DNA of 64,000 bases from Elusimicrobiaceae bacterium (GTDB lineage Bacteria > Elusimicrobiota > Elusimicrobia > Elusimicrobiales > Elusimicrobiaceae): positions 124,001-188,000 of the forward strand of contig JAFZUQ010000008.1 of NCBI GenBank assembly GCA_017618215.1. The letters run 5' to 3'. The notes below the pieces were generated by a model. It saw nothing but the letters and a program-made list of their open reading frames with translations, ran no database searches and was not told the origin of the DNA. Positions 8,437 through 17,921 of the stretch are shown here, piece after piece. How positions within the stretch are numbered: position 1 is the first letter of the stretch; each line of letters opens with the position of its first letter. The position numbers and the translations under genes were made by a program.

Positions 8437-9309
8437 ATGATACGTTTTATAGTTAATCCAAGTGCAGGTAAGCATAAAAACTTAAAAATATTGGAAAAAG
8501 ATATAAAAAAACTTTTCCCGGAAAGTGAAACTATTTACACAAAATACGCCGGTAACGCAAAAGAACTTGCACTTGAAGCCGCACAAAAAAATTATAGTGT
8601 GACGGTAGCTGTCGGCGGAGATGGAACAATAAACGAAGTTACTCAAGGTTTAGTTAATTCAAATACCGCACTTGGAATTATTCCTTGCGGTAGCGGCAAC
8701 GGTTTTGCTCGCATGATAAAAATACCACTTAAAGATACTCTAAAATGTCTTGAAATTATTAAAAAAGGCCGCGCAAGAAGAATTGATGTCGGGCAGGCAA
8801 ATAATGAATATTTCTTAAATGTCGCCGGGTTTGGTTTTGATGCTTTGGTGGCACAAAAGTTTGCCAAATCAAAAAGAAGGGGGAAATTACCTTATTTTAA
8901 AATTGGTATAAAAGAATATTTCAGTTATCAACCGGTAAAATGCAATTTAATTTTTGAAGACGGAATAAAAACGGAATTAAGCCCCTTATGTTTAGCTTTT
9001 GCAAACGGTAATCAATACGGCAGCAATTTCTATATTGCACCAAAGGCTTCATTGGATGACGGGCTGCTTGATATGATAAATTTAGCGCCTGCAAATATAT
9101 TCAAAATACTTTTTGGTTTGCCAAACTTTTTTAAAGAAGGTTTGAGCCCTATCAAATTAACAAATACAAAGAAAATTAAAGAAGTTACAATTTCCGTTAA
9201 TGGGCCATTTGTTTATCATATCGATGGTGAACCTCGTGAATGCCAAAATGGAAAACTTAAAGTAAAAATATGTCCTAAAAGTTTAATAGTTATAGTACCG
9301 GAGGAATAA
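8437..9309 (+). CDS. Diacylglycerol kinase-family lipid kinase (DagK/YegS type)
   Basis: 290-residue soluble lipid kinase that likely phosphorylates diacylglycerol or a related lipid with ATP, feeding phospholipid recycling. Family marks: start IRFIVNPSAGKHKN, nucleotide-binding VAVGGDGTINEVTQG, PCGSGNGFAR, then the FGFDALVA region and the C-terminal FVYHIDGEPRE. The ATG at 8437 is chosen because the family begins right before VNPSAG; an in-frame reading from 8347 would run through the alaS coding region. No Shine-Dalgarno, consistent with a leaderless mRNA. A nuclease gene follows 1 nt after its stop. Confidence 0.9.
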   Translation: MIRFIVNPSAGKHKNLKILEKDIKKLFPESETIYTKYAGNAKELALEAAQKNYSVTVAVGGDGTINEVTQGLVNSNTALGIIPCGSGNGFARMIKIPLKDTLKCLEIIKKGRARRIDVGQANNEYFLNVAGFGFDALVAQKFAKSKRRGKLPYFKIGIKEYFSYQPVKCNLIFEDGIKTELSPLCLAFANGNQYGSNFYIAPKASLDDGLLDMINLAPANIFKILFGLPNFFKEGLSPIKLTNTKKIKEVTISVNGPFVYHIDGEPRECQNGKLKVKICPKSLIVIVPEE

Positions 9310-9310
9310 A

Positions 9311-9826
9311 ATGCCAACCCTAAACAAAAAAACAACTTACCGCAAACGTAAAATTTCAACTTCCAAACAAATTAAATTTTGGGCAAGTGTGATTATTACG
9401 GTTATTTTGTATTTTATGCAACAACAAGGTAAACCTCTTTCACAGCCGGATAAAGCGGAAGATAATCAGGTTTTTGAAAATGTTTCTATTGCCTCAATTT
9501 ATGACGGAGATACTTTTAAAATAAATTTAAATTGTTCGCTCGCGGTATATTGCGAAAAAGTGCCTGTGCGGGTGCGCGGTGTTGATACGCCCGAAATAAA
9601 AGGTAAAACAGAACGCGAAAAAAAATTAGCAAAAGAGGCCAAAGAATTTACTAAAAATTTCTTATCACAAGAACCTATAAATTTATCTAATTGCGGACGT
9701 GATAAATATTTCCGCCTGCTTTGTGATGTTAAGAACGGTCAAGGTAAGAATCTTGCGCGCGAGCTTATCAAACATGATTTAGGTTATTCTTACGAAGGCG
9801 GTACAAAAAGCGACAAGTATCAGTAA
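9311..9826 (+). CDS. Membrane-anchored thermonuclease (SNase)-like protein
   Basis: 171 residues. A basic N-terminus (about 1-22) and one transmembrane segment (about 24-38, FWASVIITVILYFM) precede a staphylococcal-nuclease-like OB-fold domain. Expected active-site elements are present: DGDTF (calcium ligands), VRVRGVDTPEI (the first catalytic Arg and a carboxylate) and GRDKYFRLLCDV (second Arg). It is probably an extracytoplasmic nuclease tethered to the inner membrane. Four cysteines in the domain might form disulfides. It follows the lipid kinase with a 1 nt gap, so the two are cotranscribed, although no functional link is evident. Confidence 0.88.
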   Translation: MPTLNKKTTYRKRKISTSKQIKFWASVIITVILYFMQQQGKPLSQPDKAEDNQVFENVSIASIYDGDTFKINLNCSLAVYCEKVPVRVRGVDTPEIKGKTEREKKLAKEAKEFTKNFLSQEPINLSNCGRDKYFRLLCDVKNGQGKNLARELIKHDLGYSYEGGTKSDKYQ

Positions 9827-10843
9827 TTATTTAATGGGTAGAAGTGCTTTAATTGTTTTGTACTTTTTATTAAATATATACCTAAAAATTGTATTATTCC
9901 ATACAAAAAACGGTGTTAAAAACATAGTTTTATAAATTATTTTTCTGGCAAATTTAGGGCGGTATTTTATATCAAGCAAATTGCGGCTGCATAAAATTGA
10001 GTGGTAGGTTTCCAGTGCCCACAATACAGGCCACATAACCGCTGCGCGCGCAAATACTTTATAAAAAGGTATTTGTTTTAGAAAATCAGGTGCAACGCTG
10101 ATATTATTTAACCCAAAATGGAGCCATTTATATACGATAGGTAAAAATAATTTATAATTTTTCTTTTCATGTAAATCTTGTGGCATAAGGTTGTGTTTAG
10201 TTAAATCGGTTATCGGCAAATAAATGCGGCCGATTTTTATATCTGAGGCAACATCTTTTAAAATATTTGTAATTTGCAATGCCATACCGATTTTCTCAGC
10301 TTCTTTGGTAAACTTGTTATTTTCCTTACCGTTAAGCAAAAGTTTTGCCCAAAAAACGCCCGGTGCACCGCCCATGGCAACACAATAATCAATAGTTTCT
10401 TTGTCACTGGGAACAGCTTTTAAAAGATAAGTTAAATCTTCATCAGCGAAATAATTAAGGTCCCACTCCATAGCATTGGATACTGCAGTAACTACTTCTA
10501 AAGTATCCTCTCTCGCGCGCTCATTTAAGTTTTTATAAGAATCTAAACAAAGAGGTAAGTTTTCAAGTAAAATTATTTCTTTTTCGTATTTTTTGTCTAC
10601 CTGCAGATTTAAAGCTAAGTACTTTGCAAGTAATTCTTTATCTTGTGTTTTAACTAGGTTTGGATAATTATTAACAAAATAAATTCTGTCTTTAAGTGGC
10701 AAAAGAGGTATATCAGCAATAGTATCTGCAATTCTGCAAAGCAAGTATGCGACAGTAAAAATCTGCCTTTGGTTACGGGGCATAATTTTTGCACTTAAAT
10801 ATAAAGTGCGCGCATTTTCTTTTAAAAGGGTACTAAGGTCCAT
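9827..10843 (-). CDS. Squalene/phytoene synthase family protein
   Basis: 338-residue all-helical prenyl transferase that would condense two isoprenoid diphosphates head to head. Both aspartate-rich substrate/Mg sites are visible: CRIADTIAD near residue 36 and QITNILKDVASDIKIGRIYLP in the middle. The residues after about 290 are basic and hydrophobic, suggesting membrane association. The product (squalene, dehydrosqualene or phytoene) cannot be read from sequence, and no desaturase, cyclase or hopanoid gene lies nearby. It is monocistronic and convergent with the nuclease gene (stop codons adjacent). The start looks leaderless: TGT-TAAAAT ends 6 nt before the ATG. Confidence 0.88.
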   Translation of the reverse strand: MDLSTLLKENARTLYLSAKIMPRNQRQIFTVAYLLCRIADTIADIPLLPLKDRIYFVNNYPNLVKTQDKELLAKYLALNLQVDKKYEKEIILLENLPLCLDSYKNLNERAREDTLEVVTAVSNAMEWDLNYFADEDLTYLLKAVPSDKETIDYCVAMGGAPGVFWAKLLLNGKENNKFTKEAEKIGMALQITNILKDVASDIKIGRIYLPITDLTKHNLMPQDLHEKKNYKLFLPIVYKWLHFGLNNISVAPDFLKQIPFYKVFARAAVMWPVLWALETYHSILCSRNLLDIKYRPKFARKIIYKTMFLTPFFVWNNTIFRYIFNKKYKTIKALLPIK

Positions 10844-10858
10844 AATAAAATTTTAACA
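10844..10858 (-). promoter_or_regulatory. Extended -10 promoter of the squalene/phytoene synthase gene
   Basis: Minus strand TGT-TAAAAT (10858 to 10850), then 6 nt and the ATG at 10843. No Shine-Dalgarno. Confidence 0.55.
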
Positions 10859-10920
10859 TATTTAAAAATGAGGTCTGCACTTTTCATTTACTTGCCGTCA
10901 AATTCTTTTTAATAAATTTT

Positions 10921-10997
10921 GATTTTTCTGCTCCTAAAGTACCGAGATGTCGCTTCGCTCCCCGTTCTTTGCGGTACTAGTCGTCGCAGAGAAAATC
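10921..10997 (-). repeat. Dispersed palindromic intergenic repeat, copy 1 (inverted relative to copy 2)
   Basis: Its reverse complement matches 24813-24888. Shared blocks in order: CTG(CG)ACGAC, GTACC, AAGAA, GAGCG(A/T)AGCGA, CGGTACT, TAGGA, AGA, AAAAAT. An outer palindrome, GTACC (10939) to GGTAC (ending 10977), spans 39 bp in both copies. Both copies lie just upstream of a gene. Confidence 0.65.
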
Positions 10998-11078
10998 TAA
11001 ATTCCCTCAAAAATACTTGCCGGATTATTGAGCCCGGTTTTGCTTTATTTTGCATAGCGAAAACGCGTAAAACTTAAG

Positions 11079-11084
11079 TATAAT
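11079..11084 (+). promoter_or_regulatory. -10 box of the YgjP-like peptidase gene
   Basis: TATAAT (11079-11084) ends 6 nt before the ATG at 11091. No Shine-Dalgarno, so probably a leaderless mRNA. Confidence 0.5.
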
Positions 11085-11090
11085 ATAATT

Positions 11091-11777
11091 ATGGCAGATA
11101 TAGATATCGAAACCACTATAAGTGATGTAAAATTATTTCTAGAAAAACTTAAGGGTGAACTTCCTGAAGTTTTTACTAAACCTATGCCCGAAGTTGAAGG
11201 TGAAGAAAAACAAACCCAGCCCGAGCAGGAAACTGCAGGTAAAGTTTTGTACTTAGGTAATTTGTGCGAAGTGGAATTAACTTTAAACCCGGAACAAAGA
11301 GAGCCGACAGTTATTTTGGTAGACAATAAATTTTATGTCACTTTAACAAGTAAAGATCAAAACCCTTCCGTACTTTGTGAAGACTTTTTGCGCCGCCAGG
11401 CTCTTGATTTTTTAACGGCTCGCGCCAAGGAACTGGCAGCGAAAATGGAAGTAACTTTCAATAATCTTACGGTTAAAGACCAAAAAAGTTTGTGGGGAAG
11501 TTGCTCTCAGAAAAATAATTTAAATTTTTCATACCGCTTAATTAAAATGCCGCGTGCGGTTATTGACTATTTAATAGTGCATGAACTTGCGCACCTTATA
11601 CACTTTGACCATAGCGCAGATTTTTGGGCTACCGTTGAAAAGTTTATACCAGATTATAAGCAACACCGCCGTTGGCTTAACAACAATAAATATGCAGTTA
11701 TGGCCCAAAGTAATGTTTCTTTAGATAATTTAAAGCTGGATGAAACAAATACGACAGGCGGTGAAAATAATGTTTAA
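11091..11777 (+). CDS. YgjP/DUF45-like metallopeptidase
   Basis: 228 residues. The C-terminal half carries the YgjP-like (WLM-related) zinc-protease signature: KSLWGSCSQKNNLNFSYRL, then HELAHLIHFDHSADFW (HExxH plus a downstream His) and WLNNNK. The N-terminal 60 residues are acidic and low in complexity, not typical of the family, perhaps a regulatory or interaction tail. The substrate is unknown. The gene overlaps the amidase gene by 8 nt, so the two are translationally coupled. Confidence 0.85.
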   Translation: MADIDIETTISDVKLFLEKLKGELPEVFTKPMPEVEGEEKQTQPEQETAGKVLYLGNLCEVELTLNPEQREPTVILVDNKFYVTLTSKDQNPSVLCEDFLRRQALDFLTARAKELAAKMEVTFNNLTVKDQKSLWGSCSQKNNLNFSYRLIKMPRAVIDYLIVHELAHLIHFDHSADFWATVEKFIPDYKQHRRWLNNNKYAVMAQSNVSLDNLKLDETNTTGGENNV

Positions 11778-13110
11778 AAAACTTATTCTTACTTTGTTTG
11801 CTTGGTTGTTTTTCTGCTCGGTTTTCGCGGCAGATACATTGCCGGTAGTATTTCAAGGTAAAAATAAGACACCTATTGCCACCCGAACTGTTGATGGGGA
11901 GGTTTTTGTTGAAGCGCGCGATATGGCAAAATATTTGCGTTTGCAAACAAATCTGTTTTGGAATTCCGGTCAACTTAATTTGCGTGGAAAAAACGGTTTT
12001 TTTGCCACTTTAAAGCAAGGTGATAATTTCGCAACCGTAAAAGGGAAGCGTGAAACGCTTACTGCAGATCCTTTTATGGAAAAGCGTTCCTTATACGCAC
12101 CTATAACTTTTTTTACGGAAGGCTCCGGTTTTTTTGCAGGCAACTTTCAAGCTGCTTTTGACGGTGAAAAAATTATTATTGAAAAGGCCGGTGAGTTGCC
12201 CGTAATTGAAAAAAAGAAAGAAGAAATTAAAACTCCGGCCCAAGCCGAAATTAAAGAAGAAATAACAGATGAAGAAATTGAGGAAGTAGGGGGGGAATTT
12301 TTTGAGCAAGTTCCCGGCTCAAATTTACCGGCACCTACCGTTATAAATAAACTTGATACATCGAAAAAGAATTTACCGTTTGTTCCAATAGATTTAAAAA
12401 AAGAAAATGTTTTGCGCGTTTGTATTGATGCCGGGCATGGCGGTAAAGATCCGGGGGCCAATTATCGAGGTATTGCAAGGGAAAAAGAACTTAATTTAAT
12501 TGTAGCCAAAGAACTTGAAAAACTTTTGAAGAAAAATAAAAAAATACAAATTAAAATGACACGCAGTACAGATGTCTTTATACCGCTTGGAACTCGTGCA
12601 AAAATTGCAAATGATTTTAAAGCAGATCTTTTTGTTTCCATTCACGCAAACGCTGCACCAAATAAAAAAGCAAAAGGGTTTGAAGTTTATTTTCGGTCTG
12701 ATAAGGCTTCCGATAAAGAGGCTGCCCAAACTGCTGCACTTGAAAACGAGGCCTTAAACTATGAAGAAAAGGGTGTGGGAAGTGTAACTTATGCGGATTT
12801 ACTTTTAAATTCTCTTGCTACCAATGAAAATATAAATGAGAGTTCTAAGCTTGCTGCGCGCATAAGGAATGGGGTATCGGAAAAAAGCAAAACAATAGGT
12901 ATAAATGTTAGTACTGAAAAAAGCATCAAGCAGGCTAACTTTTATGTCTTACAAGGTGTAAAGGCCCCATCCGTATTGGTGGAAATGGGTTATGTTACAA
13001 ACAAAGACGATAAAAAGCGTCTTAACAACAAAAAGATTTTACAGATAATAGCTATGTCTATTAACAATGGAATTTTAAACTATGCCCGCCAAGAAGGCTG
13101 GAAGGTTTAA
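11770..13110 (+). CDS. N-acetylmuramoyl-L-alanine amidase (Amidase_3)
   Basis: 446-residue secreted cell-wall hydrolase that cuts the bond between MurNAc and the peptide stem, typically during cell separation. A signal peptide occupies residues 1-20 (LILTLFAWLFFCSVFAA). Residues about 25-125 resemble a copper-amine-oxidase-N-like domain (ARDMAKYLRL, SLYAPITFF). An acidic Lys/Glu linker follows, then the Amidase_3 domain: CIDAGHGGKDPGA and EKELNL (zinc His and Glu), LFVSIHAN (second His), and VEMGYVTN (catalytic Glu). The ATG at 11770 is preferred over 11740 because AGGCGG lies 8 nt upstream and the signal peptide then begins cleanly. Confidence 0.94.
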   Translation: MFKKLILTLFAWLFFCSVFAADTLPVVFQGKNKTPIATRTVDGEVFVEARDMAKYLRLQTNLFWNSGQLNLRGKNGFFATLKQGDNFATVKGKRETLTADPFMEKRSLYAPITFFTEGSGFFAGNFQAAFDGEKIIIEKAGELPVIEKKKEEIKTPAQAEIKEEITDEEIEEVGGEFFEQVPGSNLPAPTVINKLDTSKKNLPFVPIDLKKENVLRVCIDAGHGGKDPGANYRGIAREKELNLIVAKELEKLLKKNKKIQIKMTRSTDVFIPLGTRAKIANDFKADLFVSIHANAAPNKKAKGFEVYFRSDKASDKEAAQTAALENEALNYEEKGVGSVTYADLLLNSLATNENINESSKLAARIRNGVSEKSKTIGINVSTEKSIKQANFYVLQGVKAPSVLVEMGYVTNKDDKKRLNNKKILQIIAMSINNGILNYARQEGWKV

Positions 13111-13137
13111 TCTCCCACAGTATAATAACCCCAATTT

Positions 13138-13146
13138 TGGTATAAT
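13138..13146 (+). promoter_or_regulatory. Extended -10 promoter of the leuS-lptE-holA operon
   Basis: TGG-TATAAT (13138-13146) ends 8 nt before the leuS ATG at 13155. No recognisable -35 box and no Shine-Dalgarno. Confidence 0.6.
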
Positions 13147-13154
13147 TTATATAT

Positions 13155-15671
13155 ATGTCTATAGTAAACTTTAAAGAAATCGATGCCCGTCAGCAAAAAC
13201 GCTGGCAAGAGGCAAAACTTTTCAAAACAGGCACTTTGCCTAAATCTAACAAAAAATTTTATTGTTTAGATATGTTTCCTTACCCTTCAGGCCAGGGCTT
13301 GCACGTCGGTCACCCGGAAGGATATACGGCTTCCGATATTTTAGTACGCTTTAAAAGAATGAATGGTTATTCCGTATTGCACCCCATGGGCTGGGATGCC
13401 TTCGGTTTACCTGCCGAAAACTATGCTATTGCAACAGGTGTACATCCGGCAATAACAACACAAAAAAATATTGATAATTTCCGCCGCCAAATTAAGTCTT
13501 TTGGTATGGCTTATGATTGGGACCGCGAAATTAATACAACATCCCCTGAATACTATAAATGGACACAGTGGATATTCTTACAACTCTATAAAAAAGGGCT
13601 TGCCTATCAAAGCACTGTTCCAATAAATTGGTGCCCGTCTTGTAAAACAGGTTTGGCAAATGAGGAAGTCTTTGGCGGCCGCTGCGAACGTTGCCAAACA
13701 CCTATTGAGAAGAAAAATCTGCGCCAATGGATGCTCAAAATTACCGCTTATGCACCGCGTTTACTTGAAGATTTAGAAGGGCTTGATTGGCCAGCTTCGA
13801 CCTTGCTTATGCAAAAGAACTGGATAGGGCAGTCCAACGGTGCGGAAGTTACATTTAAAGTTGCAAATAGTGATGCACAAGTTACAGTTTTTACCACGCG
13901 CCCGGATACACTTTTCGGTGCTACATACATGGTACTTGCGCCGGAACATGAACTCGTTTCAAAAATAACTACACCGGAGCAAAAAGAGGCGGTTTTGGCT
14001 TATCAAAAACAAGCTGCAGCAAAAAGTGATATTGAACGCGCCGACGTTGAAAAAGAAAAAACAGGTGCTTTTACCGGCGCTTATGCAATAAACCCCGTCA
14101 ACAATAAACAAATCCCAATTTGGATTGCAGATTATGTTTTGACAGGTTACGGAACGGGCGCAATTATGGCAGTTCCTGCACATGATACGCGCGATTATGC
14201 TTTTGCCAAAAAATTCAATTTACCTTTAATTGAAGTTATTTCCGGCGGCGATATTTCAAAAGAAGCCTATACCGAAGACGGTAAACTTGTAAATTCCGGC
14301 TTTTTAGATGGCTTAAACGTTAATGATGCAAAAGCCACAATGATTAAATTTTTGGAAGAAAACCATATCGGTAAAGCAAAAACAACTTACCGCTTACGCG
14401 ATTGGGTATTTTCCCGCCAACGCTATTGGGGTGAGCCTATCCCGATAGTACATTGTGAAAAATGCGGCGTTGTTCCTTTACCGGAAAGCGAATTGCCTTT
14501 ACGTTTACCTGGAATGGAAAAATTTGAGCCGAGCGGTACAGGTGAATCACCGCTTGCAAATGTGGAAAGTTGGGTTAATACCACTTGCCCAATTTGCGGC
14601 GGCAAAGCCAAACGCGAAACAAATACTATGCCGCAATGGGCCGGCTCCTGCTGGTATTATTTGAGGTATATGGATCCGCATAATGATAATGCTTTTGTTG
14701 ATAAAGAAATTGAAAAAGCTTGGGGCCCGGTTGACTGTTATATTGGCGGTGCGGAGCATGCTGTCTTGCACCTTTTATATGCACGCTTTTGGCATAAAGT
14801 TTTGTATGATTTGGGCCTTGTTCATACCAAAGAGCCTTTTGCAAAACTGCGCCATCAGGGCATGATACTTGCATTTTCTTACCGTGATAGAAACGGCTCT
14901 TATCATCCTTATGAAGACATTGACTTTAAAGACCCTAAAAACCCTTGCTTAAAAGATGGTGGCGGTGCATTAACTTCAATGGTAGAAAAGATGAGCAAAA
15001 GCAAAAAAAATGTCATCAACCCAGACGAAATTTTAAGCGAATACGGAGCTGATGCTTTTAGATGCTATGAAATGTTTATGGGCCCTTTTGATGCAAGCAA
15101 GCCATGGGACACAAAAGGCATTGAAGGTATTTCCCGTTTCTTAAAACGTATTTTTGCTTGGGTGGAAGACCTTAAAATTTCTGATATTAAATTACCGCAG
15201 GAACTTGAGATTTTAAAGAATAAAACCATAAAAAAAGTTACGGAAGATATTGAGAATTTTAGCTTTAATACCGCAATTTCCGCAATGATGATTTTCTTTA
15301 ACGAATTTGGAAAATACAAAGAAGTTAATCAAGATATGTTTGCAAGTTTTATGAAGATTTTGCATCCTTTTGCCCCACATTTAACTGATGAACTTTGGCA
15401 ACAAGCGGGGAATAAAACTTTCCTCTTAAATGAAACATGGCCGACAGTTGATGCCGAAATGCTTAAAGAAGAACAACTTGAAATGGGCGTGCAAATAAAC
15501 GGTAAAATTAAAGATAGGGTTAAAATACCGGCAAGCGCAACTAAAGAAATTCAGCAAGAAGCCGCTTTAAATTCAGTAAAAATAAAAACCTTGCTTGAAG
15601 GACAAGAAATAATTAAAATTATAGTAGTGCCTTTAAAGATGGTCAGCATAGTTGCAAAACCAAAAAAATAA
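13155..15671 (+). CDS. leuS: Leucine--tRNA ligase
   Basis: 838-residue class Ia synthetase. HIGH-equivalent HVGHPEG lies near residue 50, the CP1 editing domain is in the middle ([31 protein letters not shown]), a zinc-type [16 protein letters not shown] region follows, and KMSKS appears as EKMSKSKKN near residue 612. Length matches the bacterial enzyme. Probably leaderless. It heads an operon with lptE (15682, beginning 10 nt after the leuS stop) and holA, an order also seen in E. coli. Confidence 0.98.
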   Translation: MSIVNFKEIDARQQKRWQEAKLFKTGTLPKSNKKFYCLDMFPYPSGQGLHVGHPEGYTASDILVRFKRMNGYSVLHPMGWDAFGLPAENYAIATGVHPAITTQKNIDNFRRQIKSFGMAYDWDREINTTSPEYYKWTQWIFLQLYKKGLAYQSTVPINWCPSCKTGLANEEVFGGRCERCQTPIEKKNLRQWMLKITAYAPRLLEDLEGLDWPASTLLMQKNWIGQSNGAEVTFKVANSDAQVTVFTTRPDTLFGATYMVLAPEHELVSKITTPEQKEAVLAYQKQAAAKSDIERADVEKEKTGAFTGAYAINPVNNKQIPIWIADYVLTGYGTGAIMAVPAHDTRDYAFAKKFNLPLIEVISGGDISKEAYTEDGKLVNSGFLDGLNVNDAKATMIKFLEENHIGKAKTTYRLRDWVFSRQRYWGEPIPIVHCEKCGVVPLPESELPLRLPGMEKFEPSGTGESPLANVESWVNTTCPICGGKAKRETNTMPQWAGSCWYYLRYMDPHNDNAFVDKEIEKAWGPVDCYIGGAEHAVLHLLYARFWHKVLYDLGLVHTKEPFAKLRHQGMILAFSYRDRNGSYHPYEDIDFKDPKNPCLKDGGGALTSMVEKMSKSKKNVINPDEILSEYGADAFRCYEMFMGPFDASKPWDTKGIEGISRFLKRIFAWVEDLKISDIKLPQELEILKNKTIKKVTEDIENFSFNTAISAMMIFFNEFGKYKEVNQDMFASFMKILHPFAPHLTDELWQQAGNKTFLLNETWPTVDAEMLKEEQLEMGVQINGKIKDRVKIPASATKEIQQEAALNSVKIKTLLEGQEIIKIIVVPLKMVSIVAKPKK

Positions 15672-15681
15672 CGGAGTATTT

Positions 15682-16263
15682 ATGAAAAAACTCATTTACC
15701 TTTTAGGCTTAATTTTAGCAGTAACGGCGTGTAACGGTTTACAAGATGTATATTACCGCCCAAATGCACAAATTATGCCGCAACATATCACAAAAATTCA
15801 CGTTAGGCCTATTATTAACCGAACGGAAGTCTTTGCTTTAGAAGACCGCCTTGTAATTGAAGTGGTAGATGAATTCGTAAGGAACGGCACTTACAGTATT
15901 GCTCAAGAGGATCAAGCAGACGGTATTTTGGCCGGTGAAATTTTACGTTATATTTCAATTCCTGTTCAATATAACACACAATCTATACCCACTGTGTACC
16001 GTATGGAAGTTTTGCTTAATTTACGATTTATTGATAGAAATTCGCAAGAAACAATTTGGCAGGAACCGGCACTCCAGCAGATATATATTTACTCTGATGC
16101 GACTTTGCCTGGCGGTATGAGCGAAGAACAAGCTCGCGAGGAACTTTGGAAAAACTTTGCCAAAATGATAGTTAAGCGTACGGTAGAGGGGTTTGGTTCA
16201 GTCGCCAGCCCGACACGCCAGCAAAATCAGCTTAACCCAAATCAAACAACAATAACACAGTAA
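15682..16263 (+). CDS. lptE: LPS-assembly lipoprotein LptE-like
   Basis: 193-residue lipoprotein. The signal peptide ends in a lipobox, LAVTAC, so Cys19 should be lipidated. The mature part fits the LptE family (IHVRPIINRT, VIEVVDEF, ADGILAGEIL, YRMEVLLNLRFID), the protein that plugs the LptD barrel during LPS insertion into the outer membrane. Identity is supported by its place between leuS and holA, as in proteobacteria, and by lptA/B/C in the same window. The start at 15682 follows an ACGGAG site; an upstream ATG at 15652 lies inside leuS. Confidence 0.88.
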   Translation: MKKLIYLLGLILAVTACNGLQDVYYRPNAQIMPQHITKIHVRPIINRTEVFALEDRLVIEVVDEFVRNGTYSIAQEDQADGILAGEILRYISIPVQYNTQSIPTVYRMEVLLNLRFIDRNSQETIWQEPALQQIYIYSDATLPGGMSEEQAREELWKNFAKMIVKRTVEGFGSVASPTRQQNQLNPNQTTITQ

Positions 16264-16264
16264 T

Positions 16265-17278
16265 ATGCAAAAATTGACCGCGGAACAACTTAAAAAAAGT
16301 ATTGCTCAAGGTAATATTGCGCCTGTTTATTTGTTTAGCGGTGATGATGTCTTTAGAAAACAAGAAATTACAAAGCAAATTATTTCCGCTTTAAAAGTTG
16401 ATGAATTTAATTTAACACAGGAAGACTGCTTGCAAACCAAAGATATAGGTGAAATTATAACTTTGGCAAATACTATGCCAGCATTTGCAGAAAGGCGCGT
16501 AATCATATTAAATAATATTGATAAACTTACAAAAAACCCAATGGCCGTTTTAGTTAATTATTTGCAAAACCCGTTAAACTCAACTTGCTTAATTTTGTTT
16601 CATAATGACTATAAAAAATTTAAGAAAGATAAAACTCTAACTTCCGCTTTAACAGAAGATTCCGCAGAAGTTTTATTTGATGAGTTAAAAGGCGCAAGTT
16701 TACAAAAATGGCTTAAAGAAAATTTTGCGGCAAAAGGTTTACAGATAAACAGCGATACTTTAATGATGTTAGAAGAACTTGTAGGGGCAGACCTTAATGC
16801 CTTAACAATGGAAATTGAAAAGTTATCACTTCTCCTTACCAAACGTGAAGATAAAACAGTGACGGAAGAAGACTTACTTTCAAGCATAGGTTATTCTAAA
16901 GAGGAAAACCCTTTTGCTTTAAATAATGCCGTTTTAGCTTTAAATAAAAGGGAAGCACTTAAAATAATTGATAATCTTTTAAAAGCGGGGGAAGAACCTA
17001 TTGCCATTTTAAATAAAATCAGCAACCCTGCAATGAAACTCTTTAGAATTAAACGCCTTGCCGAAGCCGGTGTACCTGCTTTTCAAATAACAACTGCAGC
17101 CGGGCTTATGCCTTGGGAATCCCGCCTTGTAAGCTTGGCCAGAAATTTACCGCCAAGCACCGTTATGTTAAGAGCCATAGATAAAATTATTGAAGCGGAC
17201 CTAGCTTTTAAGACTTCAACTGCCGATAATGCCGGTGTAGTTTTAAAGGGTTTAATACTTTCTTTACTTCCTAATTAG
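16265..17278 (+). CDS. holA: DNA polymerase III subunit delta
   Basis: 337-residue clamp-loader subunit that opens the beta clamp. The start NIAPVYLFSGDDVFRKQEI is the family signature; the AAA+-like fold lacks a working Walker A, as expected for delta. The C-terminal helical collar includes KLFRIKRLAEAG. It follows lptE with a 1 nt gap. Its last 8 bases overlap the convergent gene ending at 17271. Confidence 0.93.
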   Translation: MQKLTAEQLKKSIAQGNIAPVYLFSGDDVFRKQEITKQIISALKVDEFNLTQEDCLQTKDIGEIITLANTMPAFAERRVIILNNIDKLTKNPMAVLVNYLQNPLNSTCLILFHNDYKKFKKDKTLTSALTEDSAEVLFDELKGASLQKWLKENFAAKGLQINSDTLMMLEELVGADLNALTMEIEKLSLLLTKREDKTVTEEDLLSSIGYSKEENPFALNNAVLALNKREALKIIDNLLKAGEEPIAILNKISNPAMKLFRIKRLAEAGVPAFQITTAAGLMPWESRLVSLARNLPPSTVMLRAIDKIIEADLAFKTSTADNAGVVLKGLILSLLPN

Positions 17279-17921
17279 TTTGTGTTGTAGTCGATACCGC
17301 GGTTTGTAATGTATTTGAAGAAATGACTTGTGCTGTTTCTGATGAAACAGCTTTTATTGCTTCTGTGGAAATAATTTTTACTGTCTCGGTAGATATTGTT
17401 TTTGCTGTATCGGTTGAAACTGTCAAAACTTCGATATTTTGAAGTGTTTGCGTGCTGGGAATAAGGCTTGGCCTTTCCTCTTTGATAACCAAAACTTCCT
17501 CTTGTGTTTCACGCGGATATAAAGTTTCAATTAATTCAATAAACTTTTTATATTCTTCACGTGCTTTCATATATGGGGTAGTGTTTTCAGGTTGGATTTG
17601 GAGTTTTAAAAGTTCTAACGAATAATTTGCGGCCGCCTCCTTATAATAAAGTTGAATGAGTGTCCTTTTAAAATTATTTTCAAAACCTATAATTTCCTCT
17701 TGATCTTGCCCGGAAGAAATTAAAATATTTTTATATTTGTCTGCTTCTTTTAACACCATGTCAATTTGAGGTACATTATCTACGTTAAAAGATGCTTTAG
17801 GCTTTTGCGGAACGACTATGCTTTTTTGGTCAAAGTTCTTCTGCGGAAGGTATACATTACCGATAATAACCCCCGCTATAAATACAACCAAAATGATTAA
17901 TAAGCGCAATAGATTAGCCAT
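17271..17921 (-). CDS. Membrane-anchored hypothetical protein with Ser/Thr-rich repeat tail
   Basis: 216 residues; no family recognised. One N-terminal transmembrane segment (about 4-24, LLRLLIILVVFIAGVIIGNV), a helical middle (about 45-135), and a tail (about 155-215) of imperfect repeats of the type STETVKIIS/STEAIKAVS/SSETAQVIS. The tail looks like an extended extracytoplasmic stalk. The start is ATG 17921: TATAAT on the minus strand ends 6 nt upstream with no Shine-Dalgarno. It follows the terminator of the preceding minus-strand gene, so it is a separate transcription unit. Confidence 0.7.
   Translation of the reverse strand: MANLLRLLIILVVFIAGVIIGNVYLPQKNFDQKSIVVPQKPKASFNVDNVPQIDMVLKEADKYKNILISSGQDQEEIIGFENNFKRTLIQLYYKEAAANYSLELLKLQIQPENTTPYMKAREEYKKFIELIETLYPRETQEEVLVIKEERPSLIPSTQTLQNIEVLTVSTDTAKTISTETVKIISTEAIKAVSSETAQVISSNTLQTAVSTTTQTN

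Noticed and set aside
12091-12461. Long open frames opposite the amidase and many other genes
   Set aside because: They are antisense shadows with low-complexity Phe/Asn/Ser-rich translations, no ribosome-binding site and no family match.
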